DNA of 64,000 nt from Antedon mediterranea (Eukaryota > Echinodermata > Crinoidea > Comatulida > Antedonidae): the NCBI RefSeq assembly GCF_964355755.1, contig NC_092673.1, positions 30,015,001-30,079,000 on the forward strand. Direction: 5' to 3'. The notes beneath the pieces are model-generated. The model saw nothing but the letters and a program-made list of their open reading frames with translations, had not been told where the DNA came from and ran no database searches. Shown here in pieces: positions 1-12,006 of the stretch; position 1 is the first letter of the stretch, and every line of letters starts with the position of its first letter. A program made the translations under genes and the position numbers.

Positions 1-273
1 AATGGACATGGTCAGTTTTATATGACCCTGGACATTCATTTCAACTTATGCACGTTTTTCAGTCCACTGGGATCTGCTGAATAACACTGAATAGATTGTT
101 TATTTCAAAATGGATTACAAAAATAATTTTTATATCAACTGCATTTCTGCACAATTTTTTTTTTTTGGCAGTCAATTCAAACGAATAAAACAGAGGCGAA
201 CTTCAACCGTACACACTATTTCCCACCCAATGGTATAAAATAATAAATAATATATATATATATTTTTTTTCAG
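1..273 (+). other. 3' part of the last intron of the UBTD-like gene
   Basis: This AT-rich stretch has no coding signal. It ends in a (TA)n run, a short T tract and CAG at 271-273, a good splice acceptor. The family reading frame begins immediately after it. The donor and the earlier exons lie before the window. Confidence 0.85.
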
Positions 274-662
274 GATCACTAACAGACTGTTACGACGAGT
301 TAGGTAATCGCTATATACTACCTGTATACTGCTTAAGCCCACCTATCAATATGGTAGATGACAATAGTGAATCGGACGCAACAGGGGCAGAATGCGACCC
401 TGAAGGTGGCGTGGAGGCCATTCTTAAATTAAGACTTTCACTCGGTAAAGAAATCAAACTAAGTGTACGTTCCACTGATACAGTTTTACACGTGAAACGT
501 CGCCTACAGCAAACCGAGGGCATTGACCCCCATCATCAGCGATGGTTTTACTCCGGTAAACTTCTCACGGACAAGATAAAAATCGAGGAGATTAAGATTC
601 CTAAGGGTTTTATAATACAAGTTATTGTTTCGCAGGCTAATCCAACACCGGTTGATGCTTAA
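274..662 (+). CDS. UBTD: Ubiquitin domain-containing protein (UBTD1/UBTD2 family), last coding exon
   Basis: The exon opens after the acceptor CAG at 271-273. The first two bases complete a split Gly codon, and 128 further codons run to TAA at 660-662. The start [20 protein letters not shown] followed by PINM matches the end of the UBTD-specific N-terminal domain of human UBTD2 as I know it. A ubiquitin-like fold follows (about residues 49-119 of the exon: [53 protein letters not shown]). It ends NPTPVDA with no terminal Gly-Gly, so it should act as a non-conjugating ubiquitin-like domain. Family members are about 230 residues, so roughly the last 55% is here. In vertebrates UBTD proteins are reported to bind ubiquitin-pathway enzymes; that role is family knowledge, not visible here. 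The ATG at 351 is internal (family position PPINM), not the start. One invertebrate gene probably corresponds to both vertebrate paralogues, so I do not choose 1 or 2. Confidence 0.95.
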
Positions 663-1750
663 CGTTGGCTTGTAGATCGAACACGACATCCAACGACCAA
701 ATCCCTTGAAAATACATACGTTTCATAAAAGTGCTTTTATAATTTTCATTCAAACAGCAAGGTTTTTGTGCCAGGTTTGCCCATCACATGTGTGACAGAC
801 AAGCGAGCTAACTGCCATAGTAGAATTAATTTTCACCAGCACAAATTATCTTTATTCTTTGTATTTCTTGGAAATGAACTCCATGAAACTGAAACTTTTT
901 TAAGGTCATCCCACAATTATTTTCCTACTTTTTAAAATGAATTCTAGAAGCCAGATTTTCCAGGACATTTATGACAAGCCCAAGTTGGATTTTATAGAGA
1001 ATGAACATGGAGATGTTATTGTATAGATACAACTTAGTAGCAAAGTTTAGTGGAAGCTGCAGGTATGAGTGAAGGCTTCTCAGCTCTCGGGGAAGGTATA
1101 ACCGAGTCTGAACTGCTTCTTGTCTAGCGGTGGCCACCACCTCAGCAAAAACTAATTAAAGCCTGGATCCAGCCCAGATGTTATATTTGTAAAGGATTCC
1201 CTTTCTTGGACACAAAAATATATAAAAACAATATAAAATAAATTTTAGTTATTTTTTGTATGTTATTCGGTAATATTTGAGATAAATGTAAGCATTCAAA
1301 ATTGCATAGATGCAAGTTTTTTGAATAAAAAAGAATATGGGGAATTAGTACTGAATTTTCTACTATTTATCCTATTTTATAAATTCCAAAATGACTAGGG
1401 ATTTTATTATAAATATATATATATATATATTTTAATGTAATAATTTCTATAAAATAGGGAAGAACAATCAAAGCAGAAATTGGGGTTGGGCCCGAAATCG
1501 TTTGTCTATATAGTATTTCTGTGATTGTTTATTTTATGTACTCGTTTTAGAGGTAAATTTAGTTACTTTTACATGTTTTGAAAACATAAAATGGATTTGA
1601 TGTTAAATGTATAATGCAATGTAAAGTGAAAAAAAAAATAAACTATAATATTAATTTCTGTATGATATGTATGTACTGTACTAATTATTTGGAATACTTG
1701 CATTGCAGAAGCTTTCCTCCAACCTGCTTAATAAAGATTTGGGGACAAGT
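663..1750 (+). other. Probable 3' UTR and flank of the UBTD-like gene
   Basis: There is no coding potential here. AATAAA poly(A) signals occur at 1237-1242, 1637-1642 and 1730-1735; the last lies just before a MITE. Which one is used cannot be told from sequence alone. Confidence 0.5.
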
Positions 1751-1928
1751 TAAGCTCTGTCTACACTATCAAACTTTATGTGACACAATGTGACATGCCC
1801 ATATATGGACATGATGTCATATCACTACCATATTTGTGCATATCACTATCATATTTGGGCATGTCACTACAATATTTGTGCACATCGCACTTTTTTGTAA
1901 AAATAGTTTGATAGTGTAGACAGCTTTA
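1751..1928. mobile_element. MITE family M1, copy 1
   Basis: The terminal inverted repeats read AGCTCTGTCTACACTATCAA and its complement. The trinucleotide TTA flanks both ends, the 3-bp TWA duplication expected of PIF/Harbinger-type elements. The interior holds about three copies of a 21-bp unit (catatcactaccatatttgg type, degenerate) and a perfect CArG box CCATATATGG at 1799-1808. There is no ORF. Four relatives lie at 5455, 21053, 28857 and 55038. The superfamily assignment rests on the TTA flank only. Confidence 0.7.
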
Positions 1929-2143
1929 GGAAAATGGATGATGAAATTTTTTTTTTGAATAAGCTATAGTAAATTGGAGTATTTACTCATGACCTCTGAC
2001 CTCTATCAGAGAAGCAGCCTGGTCGTCCTCCCTCACTCTATTCTGCGACAGAGAAACATTAATACCATCATGATAAATGCATGAATGATTTTTTTGCATT
2101 TATATTCAGTTCAGTGTGAGATAAAACATGATAGTGGAGAATT

Positions 2144-2351
2144 AGCAAGGGTGTGTGGCGCAGTGTGTTGTACTACTGATCGTGAGATCGTGGTTCGAAT
2201 CCCACTCTTGCCGCATTGCTTGTATTCATAGGCAAGATACTTTACTTACGTTTGCCTCTCTCCACCCAGGTGTATAAATTGGTAACCGGTTAGATCAACA
2301 CAACTTTGCGCTGATTACTAGCTGCATTATGGAAGTATGTTTCCATCGTGT
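2144..2351 (+). mobile_element. tRNA-derived SINE, family A, copy 1
   Basis: The head has a pol III A box (TGGCGCAGTGTG) and a perfect B box (GGTTCGAATCC). Its GCAAGGG start can pair with CTCTTGC after the T arm, like a tRNA acceptor stem. The body (TTACGTTTGCCTCTCTCCAC, then CCAGGTGTATAAAT) is shared with copies at 53,292 and 58,116. That body resembles central domains of widespread marine-invertebrate SINEs, possibly the Meta type. It is a retroposon, not a working tRNA gene: the T stem is imperfect and the body continues for 140 bp. Confidence 0.8.
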
Positions 2352-4420
2352 TTAGTCTCTGTATAGTATAGAATTTAGGAGAGATAAACGATGCCAAAGA
2401 CCACCATCATCAAATGTTGTACTTCTAATACGGTATTAACATTGATGGTCTTGAATGATTGTAGCATTTTGCTAAGGTTTGCTTAAGAACTAAGTATCCG
2501 TCAATGAAGTCCATGTGTCTTCAAGAACAGTAACAGTGATGCTACCATGGTTTTATGATTTTTTTAAAAATAAGACACAATTTTTCAATACACTGCATTT
2601 TTTGCTATTGATTTTTTTTTGTGGAGTTAAGTGCCTCCTCTAATTATTACTTTTCTTTATTAGTAAAGGTAGGTTTGCAGACACCCCACCGTTGCCATAC
2701 CACACCTTGAAACATTTTTTCTGTCATCTTTAGTATCCAGAATTGCATCAAATTAATAATGTCACTTTTTATTTCATACCATATTTCACATAATATTTCA
2801 CACACTGTAAAGATCGAGAATTTTTTAAAAAAACAGACAGGAGTGCTAACATATATTGAACAATTTTGTTTTAGCTGAGCATGTATTCCTAGCGCTTCCC
2901 TTTTATCAGGCCCTGACTGAGTTTAATAAATGATAAATTGCTTTTAATCTTCTAGTTGTCACAGCATCCCCCTCGGAGCCTCTGTCTTGTCCTGATTTAA
3001 TACATATGTATCTCATTTAGAATGATTTCAACATTAAGTACATTAGTTATACATCATTTAGTTTTTAGTTATTTTAATCCATCTTTTATGGTCATTCAAA
3101 TCGGTATTTACAAATTGTATACTGTTTTTAAATGGCAGTGAATTCAATCAAAATGTTCTTATAAAAACACTAAAATTTATGAATAGCGCCATCTCGCGTT
3201 CAATATTTTGAAGGTTAGGTTCTTTAAATTATTATCAGGGAGCTGATATTATAATATATCATGTAGTACTTAATATACTACTGTACTGTAAACAAATTAG
3301 GAGGAAATAATAATTACAAATTATGATATCGTCATTGTTCATTCATTTTACTAGTGCAGTTGCTTTAATGTTAATTTGTTTAATAATACATGATGGTTAT
3401 TTTATGTGCGATATGTGAAATCATTAATGGGCTCCTTAAGTTGTTAAAGAAAAGGAAGGTGGCAAACTTTAATCCAGTAGCCTACATTTCATTGATAGCA
3501 TTGAGTGATTAGATAAATTATGATATTCGAATTAAATTAGCATCCATCTGTATTTGAAATAAACAATTTTATTTTACATGAAGCTGACGAATACATCTTA
3601 ATATTAATCAAATGCAAGTGGATGAATTTTAGACAAAAACAAACACATTAAACAGCCACAAACACAATAGAATGTTTTTAATATTTACTACGACTTGTCT
3701 TTTTAATGCAATGTTCAATGAACCTGTATACGTAAATTGACATTGTCGCATAATTGTTATAATTATTCGTAAAATGTGAGCTATATCCATTATAAATAGG
3801 TTTAACATACATCCATAAGCTATAAAAATTGACTGTAATATTTTGATTGACGTATCCGTCCTTTGGATCGATCATCACGTCAGCACCGCGTCATCTCACA
3901 TTATCATTATTTTTATGATAACTTTTTTTTTGCCTTTATTCTCTCGTCATCATCATTGCACCGCTCTTCTCGCATAGTCTTCGAACCACACGAAATGACT
4001 TAATAAATCGCATGAAAACCGGGATGAAAACATGTTGTACGTTCCAAATTTGATTTTTTTTTGCAGTATCCGAGATCTCGTCTCCATAATGTAATTTTAC
4101 CAAATTATAATTTCTTCCCCCAGAGCATACGCTAATTGAAACTACTCAAGAAGACCCGTAATGTTCCTCATTACTCAACCAGAATCAAAAGAGCAGGTTT
4201 CATTTATACGTATGTGTGTGGGTGAACTGTCCTTCACATGATAGCTTACATAATTAAGATAAATCATCATGTTTTAACGACAGAAGGATCCATAACATAT
4301 TAAACAGTAAATGAACCCATGACAATGTTCTACAATGAAACAACGTATTACGTGACATCAAGATCAATGTAACTGATTGTGAGAAGCATGTGGTCAATGA
4401 CGCCGGCATGAAGTAACACG
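2352..4420. other. Intergenic, no gene seen
   Basis: AT-rich sequence with stops in all frames. One CTCF-like core (AGATGGCGCT on the - strand, 3185-3194) stands out. No conserved exon was recognised. Confidence 0.5.
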
Positions 4421-4473
4421 TTTACGCGCGCGTAAATTATCCGCTGTATTATCAACGTTTTAACGCGCGCGTT
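4421..4473. repeat. Two CpG palindromes (alternating CG cores)
   Basis: TTTACGCGCGCGTAAA (4421-4436) is a perfect 16-bp palindrome and AACGCGCGCGTT (4462-4473) a perfect 12-bp one, 25 bp apart, in otherwise AT-rich, CpG-poor DNA. Alternating CG runs can form Z-DNA. They lie 650 bp upstream of the candidate exon at 5124. Confidence 0.7.
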
Positions 4474-5123
4474 GTTTATTAAGTCAAATTCTTTTATCAG
4501 AATCCAAATGATCAGTAAAGTATAAATTAATGTTCTGTGTATTGTTACTATTATTATTGTACTTTTTAAAAACGAACATTGTACTTATTTCACATTTTTT
4601 TCGCACTTCCCCCTTTTTGGAAAATGGTTACGTCGTGACTATATCGACGAGAATTTGGAAACATATAAAGTTATAACAACCATACTTTTAATATTACTCT
4701 CTCCATTATTTTCATAATAGTATTTTTTCATGAGTTGTTACAATATGGTAAAACAAGAGCCTGTTTACACGGTCGATTAAACAATTGATTAATAGTTGTG
4801 TTAGACCAAATATACACTCTGTGTCCAGCTGATTCGCTGTGATACTGAAGAGCAAGTTACAGTATCATCTCATAGCGACCCATCAGTTAATCTAAATTTA
4901 AAAGAACATCATAATATTATATGGTGTATCCACAATATAACTAGCAGCATACAGTAAAAGGTCGTTTGACGAACATCCACTAATCGGTAACGGACCGCGT
5001 TATGGAAATCGGCTCGTGTCATCATCATCATTATCATGAACTGAAATTCTGAATTTGCTGGGTGCTTGTTATGTGCAGAGACAATCTATCATTTGTTATA
5101 TTAAAATCGTCGTTTGAATTACG
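4474..5123. other. Intergenic; possible upstream region of the 5124 candidate exon
   Basis: No gene and no clear TATA or initiator. It contains a tcatcatcatcattatcat run near 5020. If the exon at 5124 is real, its 5' UTR should be here. Confidence 0.35.
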
Positions 5124-5234
5124 ATGTTCTATGCCGTCCCTGCAGCTGTACGTTCTAAGGCTAATTTAGGAAACGACTGGTCAACGCTGGCCTGGAGACC
5201 AAATCATACGAAAGAAGATCCGTTATTTACGAAG
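5124..5234 (+). CDS. Candidate first coding exon, unrecognised protein
   Basis: An ATG opens 37 codons that end exactly at a consensus donor (GAAG|GTAAAA, donor at 5235) in phase 0. The peptide begins MFYAVPAAVRSKANLG and ends in WRPNHTKEDPLFTK. Base composition is near 47% GC with varied codons, unlike the AT-rich sequence on both sides; after the donor the frame decays into low-complexity Phe/Ile/Asn codons and then MITE copy 2. I do not recognise the protein and find no partner exon. Its phase would fit the acceptor at 43,691, but a 38-kb intron joining them is speculation. A chance ORF is the main alternative. Confidence 0.35.
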
Positions 5235-5454
5235 GTAAAAATATCAGAGTTTTTTTTTCATTTACAAATTATTTCTAAACGAAATAGAATATATTTTTCA
5301 ACAAGATTTAATATCAATTGTCTACAAGGACATGTAGGGCCTAGCGTTAGGGAGATAAATACTAGAAATGATGTATGGAGGTCACAGTTTCCCCATGGAG
5401 GTGTATACCTCCAAAGCTTCCGCAATGTTGTGCGAACCCGGTTGCGAACCGTCG

Positions 5455-5607
5455 TAAATCCTTGTCTACACTATCAATCTTTATGTGTCAAAACAAAATG
5501 TGTTGTGTCCATATGTACACGATGATGTCATATCACTACCATATTTAAGCATCAATGCCATATATATATTTTTGACAAATAAAGTTTGATAGTGTAGACA
5601 AGGCTTA
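5455..5607. mobile_element. MITE family M1, copy 2
   Basis: The ends are CCTTGTCTACACTATCAATC and TTGATAGTGTAGACAAGG. The interior includes the family block GATGTCATATCACTACCATA. Flanks here read TAA rather than TTA, and the interior 21-bp unit is reduced to one degenerate copy. Confidence 0.65.
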
Positions 5608-8600
5608 ACGTACCATTTCAGTTTTTAAACGCGCGTACGTACCATTTTATCAATACGCATGTACCATCAGTGTTTGAACGCACATTGTAGGCCTATAACA
5701 TTGTTTAAACTGTGTAACAACATTTTAGCTCGCCCGTTAAATTATGACTATATTCGTGGTATCGTATTGTGCCCTGTCTATCATGTTTATGTTTATTGTA
5801 AACATGATTTTTGAGTGACACTTGGCATGAAGCAAGATCATAGTAATTCAGATAAACAGAAAGCGTATTGTATTCCCGTTTCAAATACTAAATCGGTATT
5901 AAATATGAAATAATCCATCATGGTACACACAGCTGATGTGTCTCAGGTACTGTCTTGACACAAAACAACTATCATTTTTATGCAGTAGATTTCCCATAAC
6001 GTTCGTCCAGGAGGCCGAGATTGTTAATCAACAACTCTCTGGTTCGTCTTTGGAATGGGAACTTATAAACATGATTTTGTCGTCATCAACATCATTAATG
6101 TCATAGTTATTCAATCAAATCTTTTATTTCGGAATCTCTGGTCGATAGAAATTTAAATTACGTATCCATTAATTAAAGATAAACATATTGTTGACAAAAT
6201 ATTTAGACCTGTTACGACTTACATGATAATTGATATGAAACAAATAGAATGCACACTGATTATCATCATTATCATGAGAGCGTGGAGGGGATAAAAACAA
6301 GTCGCACTCAATATTAATTTGATTATCATTGTTTAATAGATGTTAATGATGTGTTATAGCAAAAGGCTATTTATTAGGTGATGACTTGCACAATAATAAA
6401 TAATTTTATATGATATTGATATCGGTAAAAAAAAGTGGTGGGTTGCAGAGAAAGGCAAACCTTGAACAGGTTCGACAACCGATCGTGAACTTTTAACAAA
6501 TTACTTTAGTTCAAATAAAACATAAAAACAGTTTCCAAGAATCAATAAAAGCAACTTACATTAGCATTACATTAATGACAAGTGTACTACAACATCTCCA
6601 CGTACGTCATTTCCATCAATTTCATGTTTCGTTTTCAATTTTAATTAATTAAATTATGAAAAATATTTATCAATAAAAACAAGCGCACACACATTATATA
6701 TACACATTGAGCGGCATTTATTTAAGCATTCCAAAAATAGTGACATACACGCACAATTTTCGTTTTAATCTATCGTATAATTATGTAAAAAAATTAAATA
6801 AGGGTTAGTGTTAGAGACGAACAAAAAAACTATGTATAAACTTAATATGATAAATAGAGTAGGATAAATGAACGATTCATAGATTAATGTAATGAACATT
6901 TTTTGGATTGAAATTAATGAATGAATGAAAGGTATATCTAATTTAAAATAGCATTTCGGCTTCGCTGTGTTGCGGATAACAAATCGAATCATATTATTTG
7001 TTAAAATATTAGTAAGCTAGGGAGTCGACTTGCGCTGCTATGCCGCCATACTGAAATGACCCAACCTAATGCAAAAAAAGAAGATCGGGGAAGGGCAATG
7101 TCGTGTGCTTTGACCGATTCAGGAGAAATATTTGAGATTCTAGAAGACTTTTTTTGGTTGGGTAGGTAATTAACTATTTTGTCTATAATGTGCCAATGTA
7201 TATAATATTGTAACATACGTTTTAAAATCTGAAAAAGCAGCAACTTTACAACTGTACATCGAATGTGGTCAGCATAGCTAAGCCATGTTGTAAGCGACCC
7301 ATTATCCATGTAGGCTAGCTAGGCATAATGTCCACTTGGTTTTTTGGGTGGCCTTGTATGTGACCCGACATGAACTTGCACGCATTAGGCTTATGAAGAT
7401 GGTGGTGTTCAAGGCCATTGCAGAAGCCGTGTTTTTTTGTTGGTATTTCGACTCTATTTAGCCTTTTGTTTGCATTTATAACATGCATTTTACAGAAATT
7501 AAAAGTTAAATTTGCTTTGCATACATAGCAGAGGAGTGAGTATTTAAATCATTAATGTAGGCCTAGGCCTAATTTAAATGTATTGTGTTCTGCATGATGA
7601 TATGAAAAGGTTGTATGTATAGCCTAGTGTAGGGCCTGGGCCTACTAAGCCTAATTAATATGATGTAGGCCTACTGTACTGTTGCAAAGAATTTAGACCT
7701 AGAATGTGGAGAAACTATAGAAATAATTATATTATACTGTAATTAAGTTAAGTATGTACATTAGCAATTTCCAACTATATAAATACTTAATAAATAGGGT
7801 AGACTAGATAGACATGTATGTAGAGGAGGCCTACATAAAATATTCCACCAAATAAAAACACATTGTACGAAAACGGTTGTCAGATGTTCCAACGTAGACA
7901 GAAAATGGTGAAAAATCTCGGGCGAAACTATAACATTTAATTGAAATATACCTCCTGTTTATGTCATCAACATTATTTTATTTTCGTCTTTGAAGGCATT
8001 GTTTCTGAAAAACAAAAAGAGAGAAGTATGTTACAAAAAAAAATGTTATTATTTTTAAAATAAAGTACAAAATGTTGTTATAAAAATTCCAGTTACATGA
8101 CTGAATGGAGACTTGCTTTTGATCCTGAATTATTCAAGGACAAGTTTGAATTTTAATAGTTTTATTTCATAATTTTCAAAAAAGAAAAAATAAAAGTTTA
8201 CAGAGCAAATACAATACCGGTGGTAACTCTATAGGTAACGAATATCAAAGGTGAGAAAAAGTTGTAAAAAGAAAAACATTCTCTACTGTATGCAGTGACA
8301 TGAACTTTCCGCAACTTTAGCTATTTTAATCAATTTTAATAGATCTCGTAAATCACATGACTTTGTTGAGGTGGCAGTACCCCCTAAATTTTTGTTAAAA
8401 AACATTTTCTGAAAGTATTCATGTTTACACACCAGACTGTAGCAGATGAATGGTTACAAAAAGTACATCTCCCTCCCCATCTTATGAGCCTTGTAATGTA
8501 ATGTTGTTCGGTTTATATAGCGCTTATAAAATCAAAAGATTGTCCCAAAGCACTGAGACTGAGAGAAAAAACAAAAAGAAATTACAAAGAAAAAAGATGG

Positions 8601-9755
8601 GTTTTGAAAACTATGATAGCGGATGCATTTTAATAGGATCTTAACTTTCACTGGAGTATTTAATGTTGGAGTGGGTCAAACTTAAAGTCTGACATCCACA
8701 TACAGTAACTGAACTCCTTTTTTCATTGTATATGTATGCAAGTTTATCTATTAACTAACTAGTTTATCATTATGTTAAATTGTATTAATATATGTTGTTA
8801 CAGTATGTATTGTGGAAATAAATAAAAATAGAAAAAGAATATAAAAATAGATCCAATTTGTACTTTATTTGCACCATAGAGATATTATCTCTATGTTTGC
8901 ACTCAATGCTGCCTTACAAGAAATGAACAGTAATGTTCTTCAGAATTTGTTTATTTAAAACAAATGTACAATACAGTACAGTACACACCAAATAAATATT
9001 TTTAAATAAATGCATGATAAAAAGTGCTATTCCATACCAGTAGTTCAATTCTTGCAATGTTTTCATAATATTATGGATAACAATTAAATACATGTGACTA
9101 TAATTTCAGCATCTACAATGCCTATGTTTAACAACAAAGGCAACTTATGGGTGGTTTATATAGCAAGTATAGATTACAAGTGGCCATAATATATCTGTAG
9201 TAGTTCACCTAATATTTCAAAACAAAAAGCTGATTAGACTACTGTATCAATTGATGGTAGGTGCTAAGGTCAACCCTGCTGTAGCAGAATTTGTGGTTAT
9301 ATCTGTCTAGGTTTTTAATTACCTTCTTTTCCTATAATACTGACCTAATACACACTTGCACAAATTCTCAACATTTTTCAAATATTATTATAAATTTGCT
9401 TAATAAATCTTGGGTAATCAGTTTTTTAATGAATATTTTTTGTAAAATACCAACAGTGACAAATTCACTGAAGTTCAAATCATGATGTCTTGAGACATAC
9501 TTTTCTGCCAACCCCATGATTCAGGTCGGAGATGTTTAGCTAAGTACAGTAAGACTAGAGTTTGATGTACCCTGCTCTGTAGGCTAGTAATTACTGTAAG
9601 TAAATTTGACTTTGTGTATGAATACCTATTGTTATAAGATTAGTCTAGTGGGTTGTCCCCTGATTAGGCATTTTCCAAATGAGGTGTTCAAATGTTATCT
9701 AAATTATATTATATTGTTTGAAGATTTGAATGGGGAAATCAATAATATGTTGTAG
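5608..9755. other. Intergenic, no gene supported
   Basis: AT-rich DNA with several TAGGCCTA palindromes (5687, 7558-7571, 7669). A 37-codon frame at 7056-7169 (MTQPNAKKEDRGRA...) and the overlapping - strand frame at 7001-7309 look mildly coding-like, but neither has convincing splice sites or a recognised family. Bases 8500-8560 contain a SINE-like 'TTTATATAGCGCTTATAAAA' block. Confidence 0.45.
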
Positions 9756-9860
9756 TAGAATAAAGTTTTCGGCACACCACCATGTACAGTGTACAGTAGT
9801 TCTGAAAAGAACCGTTTCGATCAATATACTTCAATCGTCCTCAGAAGTGAGAATGCAAGA
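9756..9860 (-). mobile_element. Fragment of a Penelope-like terminal repeat (tentative)
   Basis: On the - strand it reads TTCTGAGGAC, then AGTATATTGATCGAAACGG, TTCTTTTCAGAAC, and ends GCCGAAAACTTTATT. The same series of blocks occurs in the inverted pair at 59,343-59,681. A TGAGGA...CGAAACG motif of this kind is typical, to my knowledge, of terminal repeats of Penelope-like retroelements and resembles a hammerhead ribozyme core. Only one side is present, and no reverse transcriptase was seen nearby. Confidence 0.35.
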
Positions 9861-11151
9861 CTGTTTGTCTAAATTAGTTTCTTAGGCTAAAAAAATAAGA
9901 ATGATTGTCATGTACTAAATAATGTGATGCATACATTATGTAATGCAAACATTTGTCAATTTTTTACATTAAAAAATAACATAAACATACATTCTTCTCA
10001 TTTCTATAGATTTTGGAATGTACATTTTAAAAATATTTCTTAATTGGCAGTGTTTATGACCGTACTGTGTAGAGGCTGAAGAATTTTGTGTGCTAGCTAA
10101 CATGTTATATTGTGACTGGGTAACTTCCTTCCCATTCAAATAAGTAGATCCACTAATAAAATATAACAAGGTCTGTGCATTCACGAAGCACTGAACTGAA
10201 TCATCATGGCAGTATTCATTCTGACCATTATAGGTCTAATTTGGCTCTGATGACGACAGTTTACTAACTGTTGTTTTACATACTGTACATAAATGACCAA
10301 TTTTGTTGATATGATAGCTAAGAAGTGAGAATCTTGTCTATGGTGAGTTAACATTATTAATATTGTAGCATTATACTTTATTAGTATTATTATTATTATT
10401 ATCAAAATTTATAAATCGTCAATTCAAAGACCAAGGTACAAAATATAAATAAGGCAACAGAAGAGCAGTGTTTAATTTGTGGGGGGAATGAATTCCAGAA
10501 GTGTGGGCGCTGCAAAAGAAAACGATTTATGACCAAAGGTTTTAGTAGCTATGCGTGGAACAGAGAGTAAAAAAATCATCAGATAATCTAAGAGTCCGTC
10601 CAGCATTCAATTTCAAATGTTCTAAAAACTTATTATTTTACCAGTTTTATTTGTTTTTAAATGTATTGTATTTTGATAAATAATTCTATGTAGTTTACTG
10701 TAAGTTCTTTTGAAGTCAACAGACATATCATGTTATGGTGACTTCGTTGCTTTTGGGGTCCTAGAACATTTTTCATGCCGAATAAATAAATGAAATGAAA
10801 ATTAACTGTTTGTTTAAAATGTTTTAATAATGCATTAATAGGTATCAAAGTTGATTAAACCTTTTACTGTGCTATATTATACCTACATAATTGTCTTGTA
10901 TATTAATATCTAAATGCAAATTAATCATATTCATGTTATTGCAATCTTCTATGTTATTGCAATCTTCTAAGTTATTGTACTGTAAAAACTAATTACTTAT
11001 TACTGATAATACATTAATTAGCATTTACAGTAGTACAATAGAGGGTCTACCCTGCTGTATGCGGCATTCATAAACCATGGTATTAAAATTGTTTTTCTTT
11101 TTCATTCTATGGCCCACTCATTTTTACAGAAGTATTATTTTCTAATGATAA
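9861..11151. other. Intergenic, no gene seen
   Basis: AT-rich DNA. A short array of about 18 bp (ttattgcaatcttcta, 2.5 copies) lies at 10,938-10,978, and a (tta)n run at 10,381-10,402. No exon was recognised. Confidence 0.5.
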
Positions 11152-12006
11152 TAGAGAGAAATGGCGAACCGGCGTCTAAAATCCGAGTGGGTATAAAATC
11201 ATAACAAACCGTTGAGGGCGGCACATTTCCTATGTTTATACACGGGAATATGGCGTCGTCTAACCAATGTTGTTGCTGTAACGCTCATAATTCTTGTTAT
11301 GTATAAAAGTCATCCATCATTCATAATCATATTCCTAAAAATATCTCATATCTGTAGGTCTACATTAGACTAGGCCTATAATATTATAGTAGAATGGTGT
11401 TATCAAGTATTCATTACTGGCGATAGCCCCCTGCAGGAAGGAAGCATCACTAGCCACATAACAAAATGGCAGTTGTCAAGCTGAAACTAATGCTAGGCCT
11501 ACATCTACTAGAGATGCTCTATTTAGTCTTACTACCTAGCTATGCTAGGAGAGGCTTAGCAGCACCCTAGCTAAAGTAGTAGTAGTAGTAGTACAGTATG
11601 CAATAACGAATTTCCAATATTATTATTATTATGATTATTATTATTATTATTATAATAACCGATAATCCGTGCTAGGCTCGAGTACTCGAGGTACTACAGC
11701 ATATACAGGCCAACTATCTAGGGCCTAGAGCTGGGTACAGTATATAACAAAAACGCGTCTTAATTCAATCCAAATTAAAATAAAATATGTTAAGATTTGC
11801 CCATATAACATTAAAATCGTTAAGGGGTTGCAAAAAAAAAAAGATACTGCTATTATGTGTGTTTTAAACGTTCTTTTCTACCTACTTTTTTAACTCAACC
11901 CATCGGAATTTCCCATACAAAAACATGTGGCGAAATGGTTTGTTTACAATCTATACCCACTCGGTGAAATTTGAGTGACGTCATCGCGGTTCGCCATTTC
12001 TCTCTA
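11152..12006. mobile_element. TA-flanked DNA transposon, Tc1/mariner-type, non-autonomous
   Basis: Terminal inverted repeats begin GAGAGAAATGGCGAACCG (11154) and end with the exact complement at 12004. A further matching block CCGAGTGGGTATA / TATACCCACTCGG lies inside each end. TA flanks both ends (11152-11153 and 12005-12006). The element body is 851 bp. It contains a CRE palindrome TGACGTCA (11976-11983), a CCAAT box (11264-11268), and a short frame opening MASSNQCCCCNAHNSC at 11250, with no transposase. The superfamily is inferred from the TA duplication only. Confidence 0.7.

Noticed and set aside
2144-2215. A possible functional tRNA gene (good A and B boxes, acceptor-like pairing)
   Set aside because: The T stem is imperfect, the sequence continues into a shared SINE body, and two further copies are dispersed in the window.
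7001-7309. Overlapping + (7056-7169) and - (7001-7309) frames with somewhat coding-like peptides
   Set aside because: There is no recognised family and no convincing splice sites, and the two readings exclude each other.
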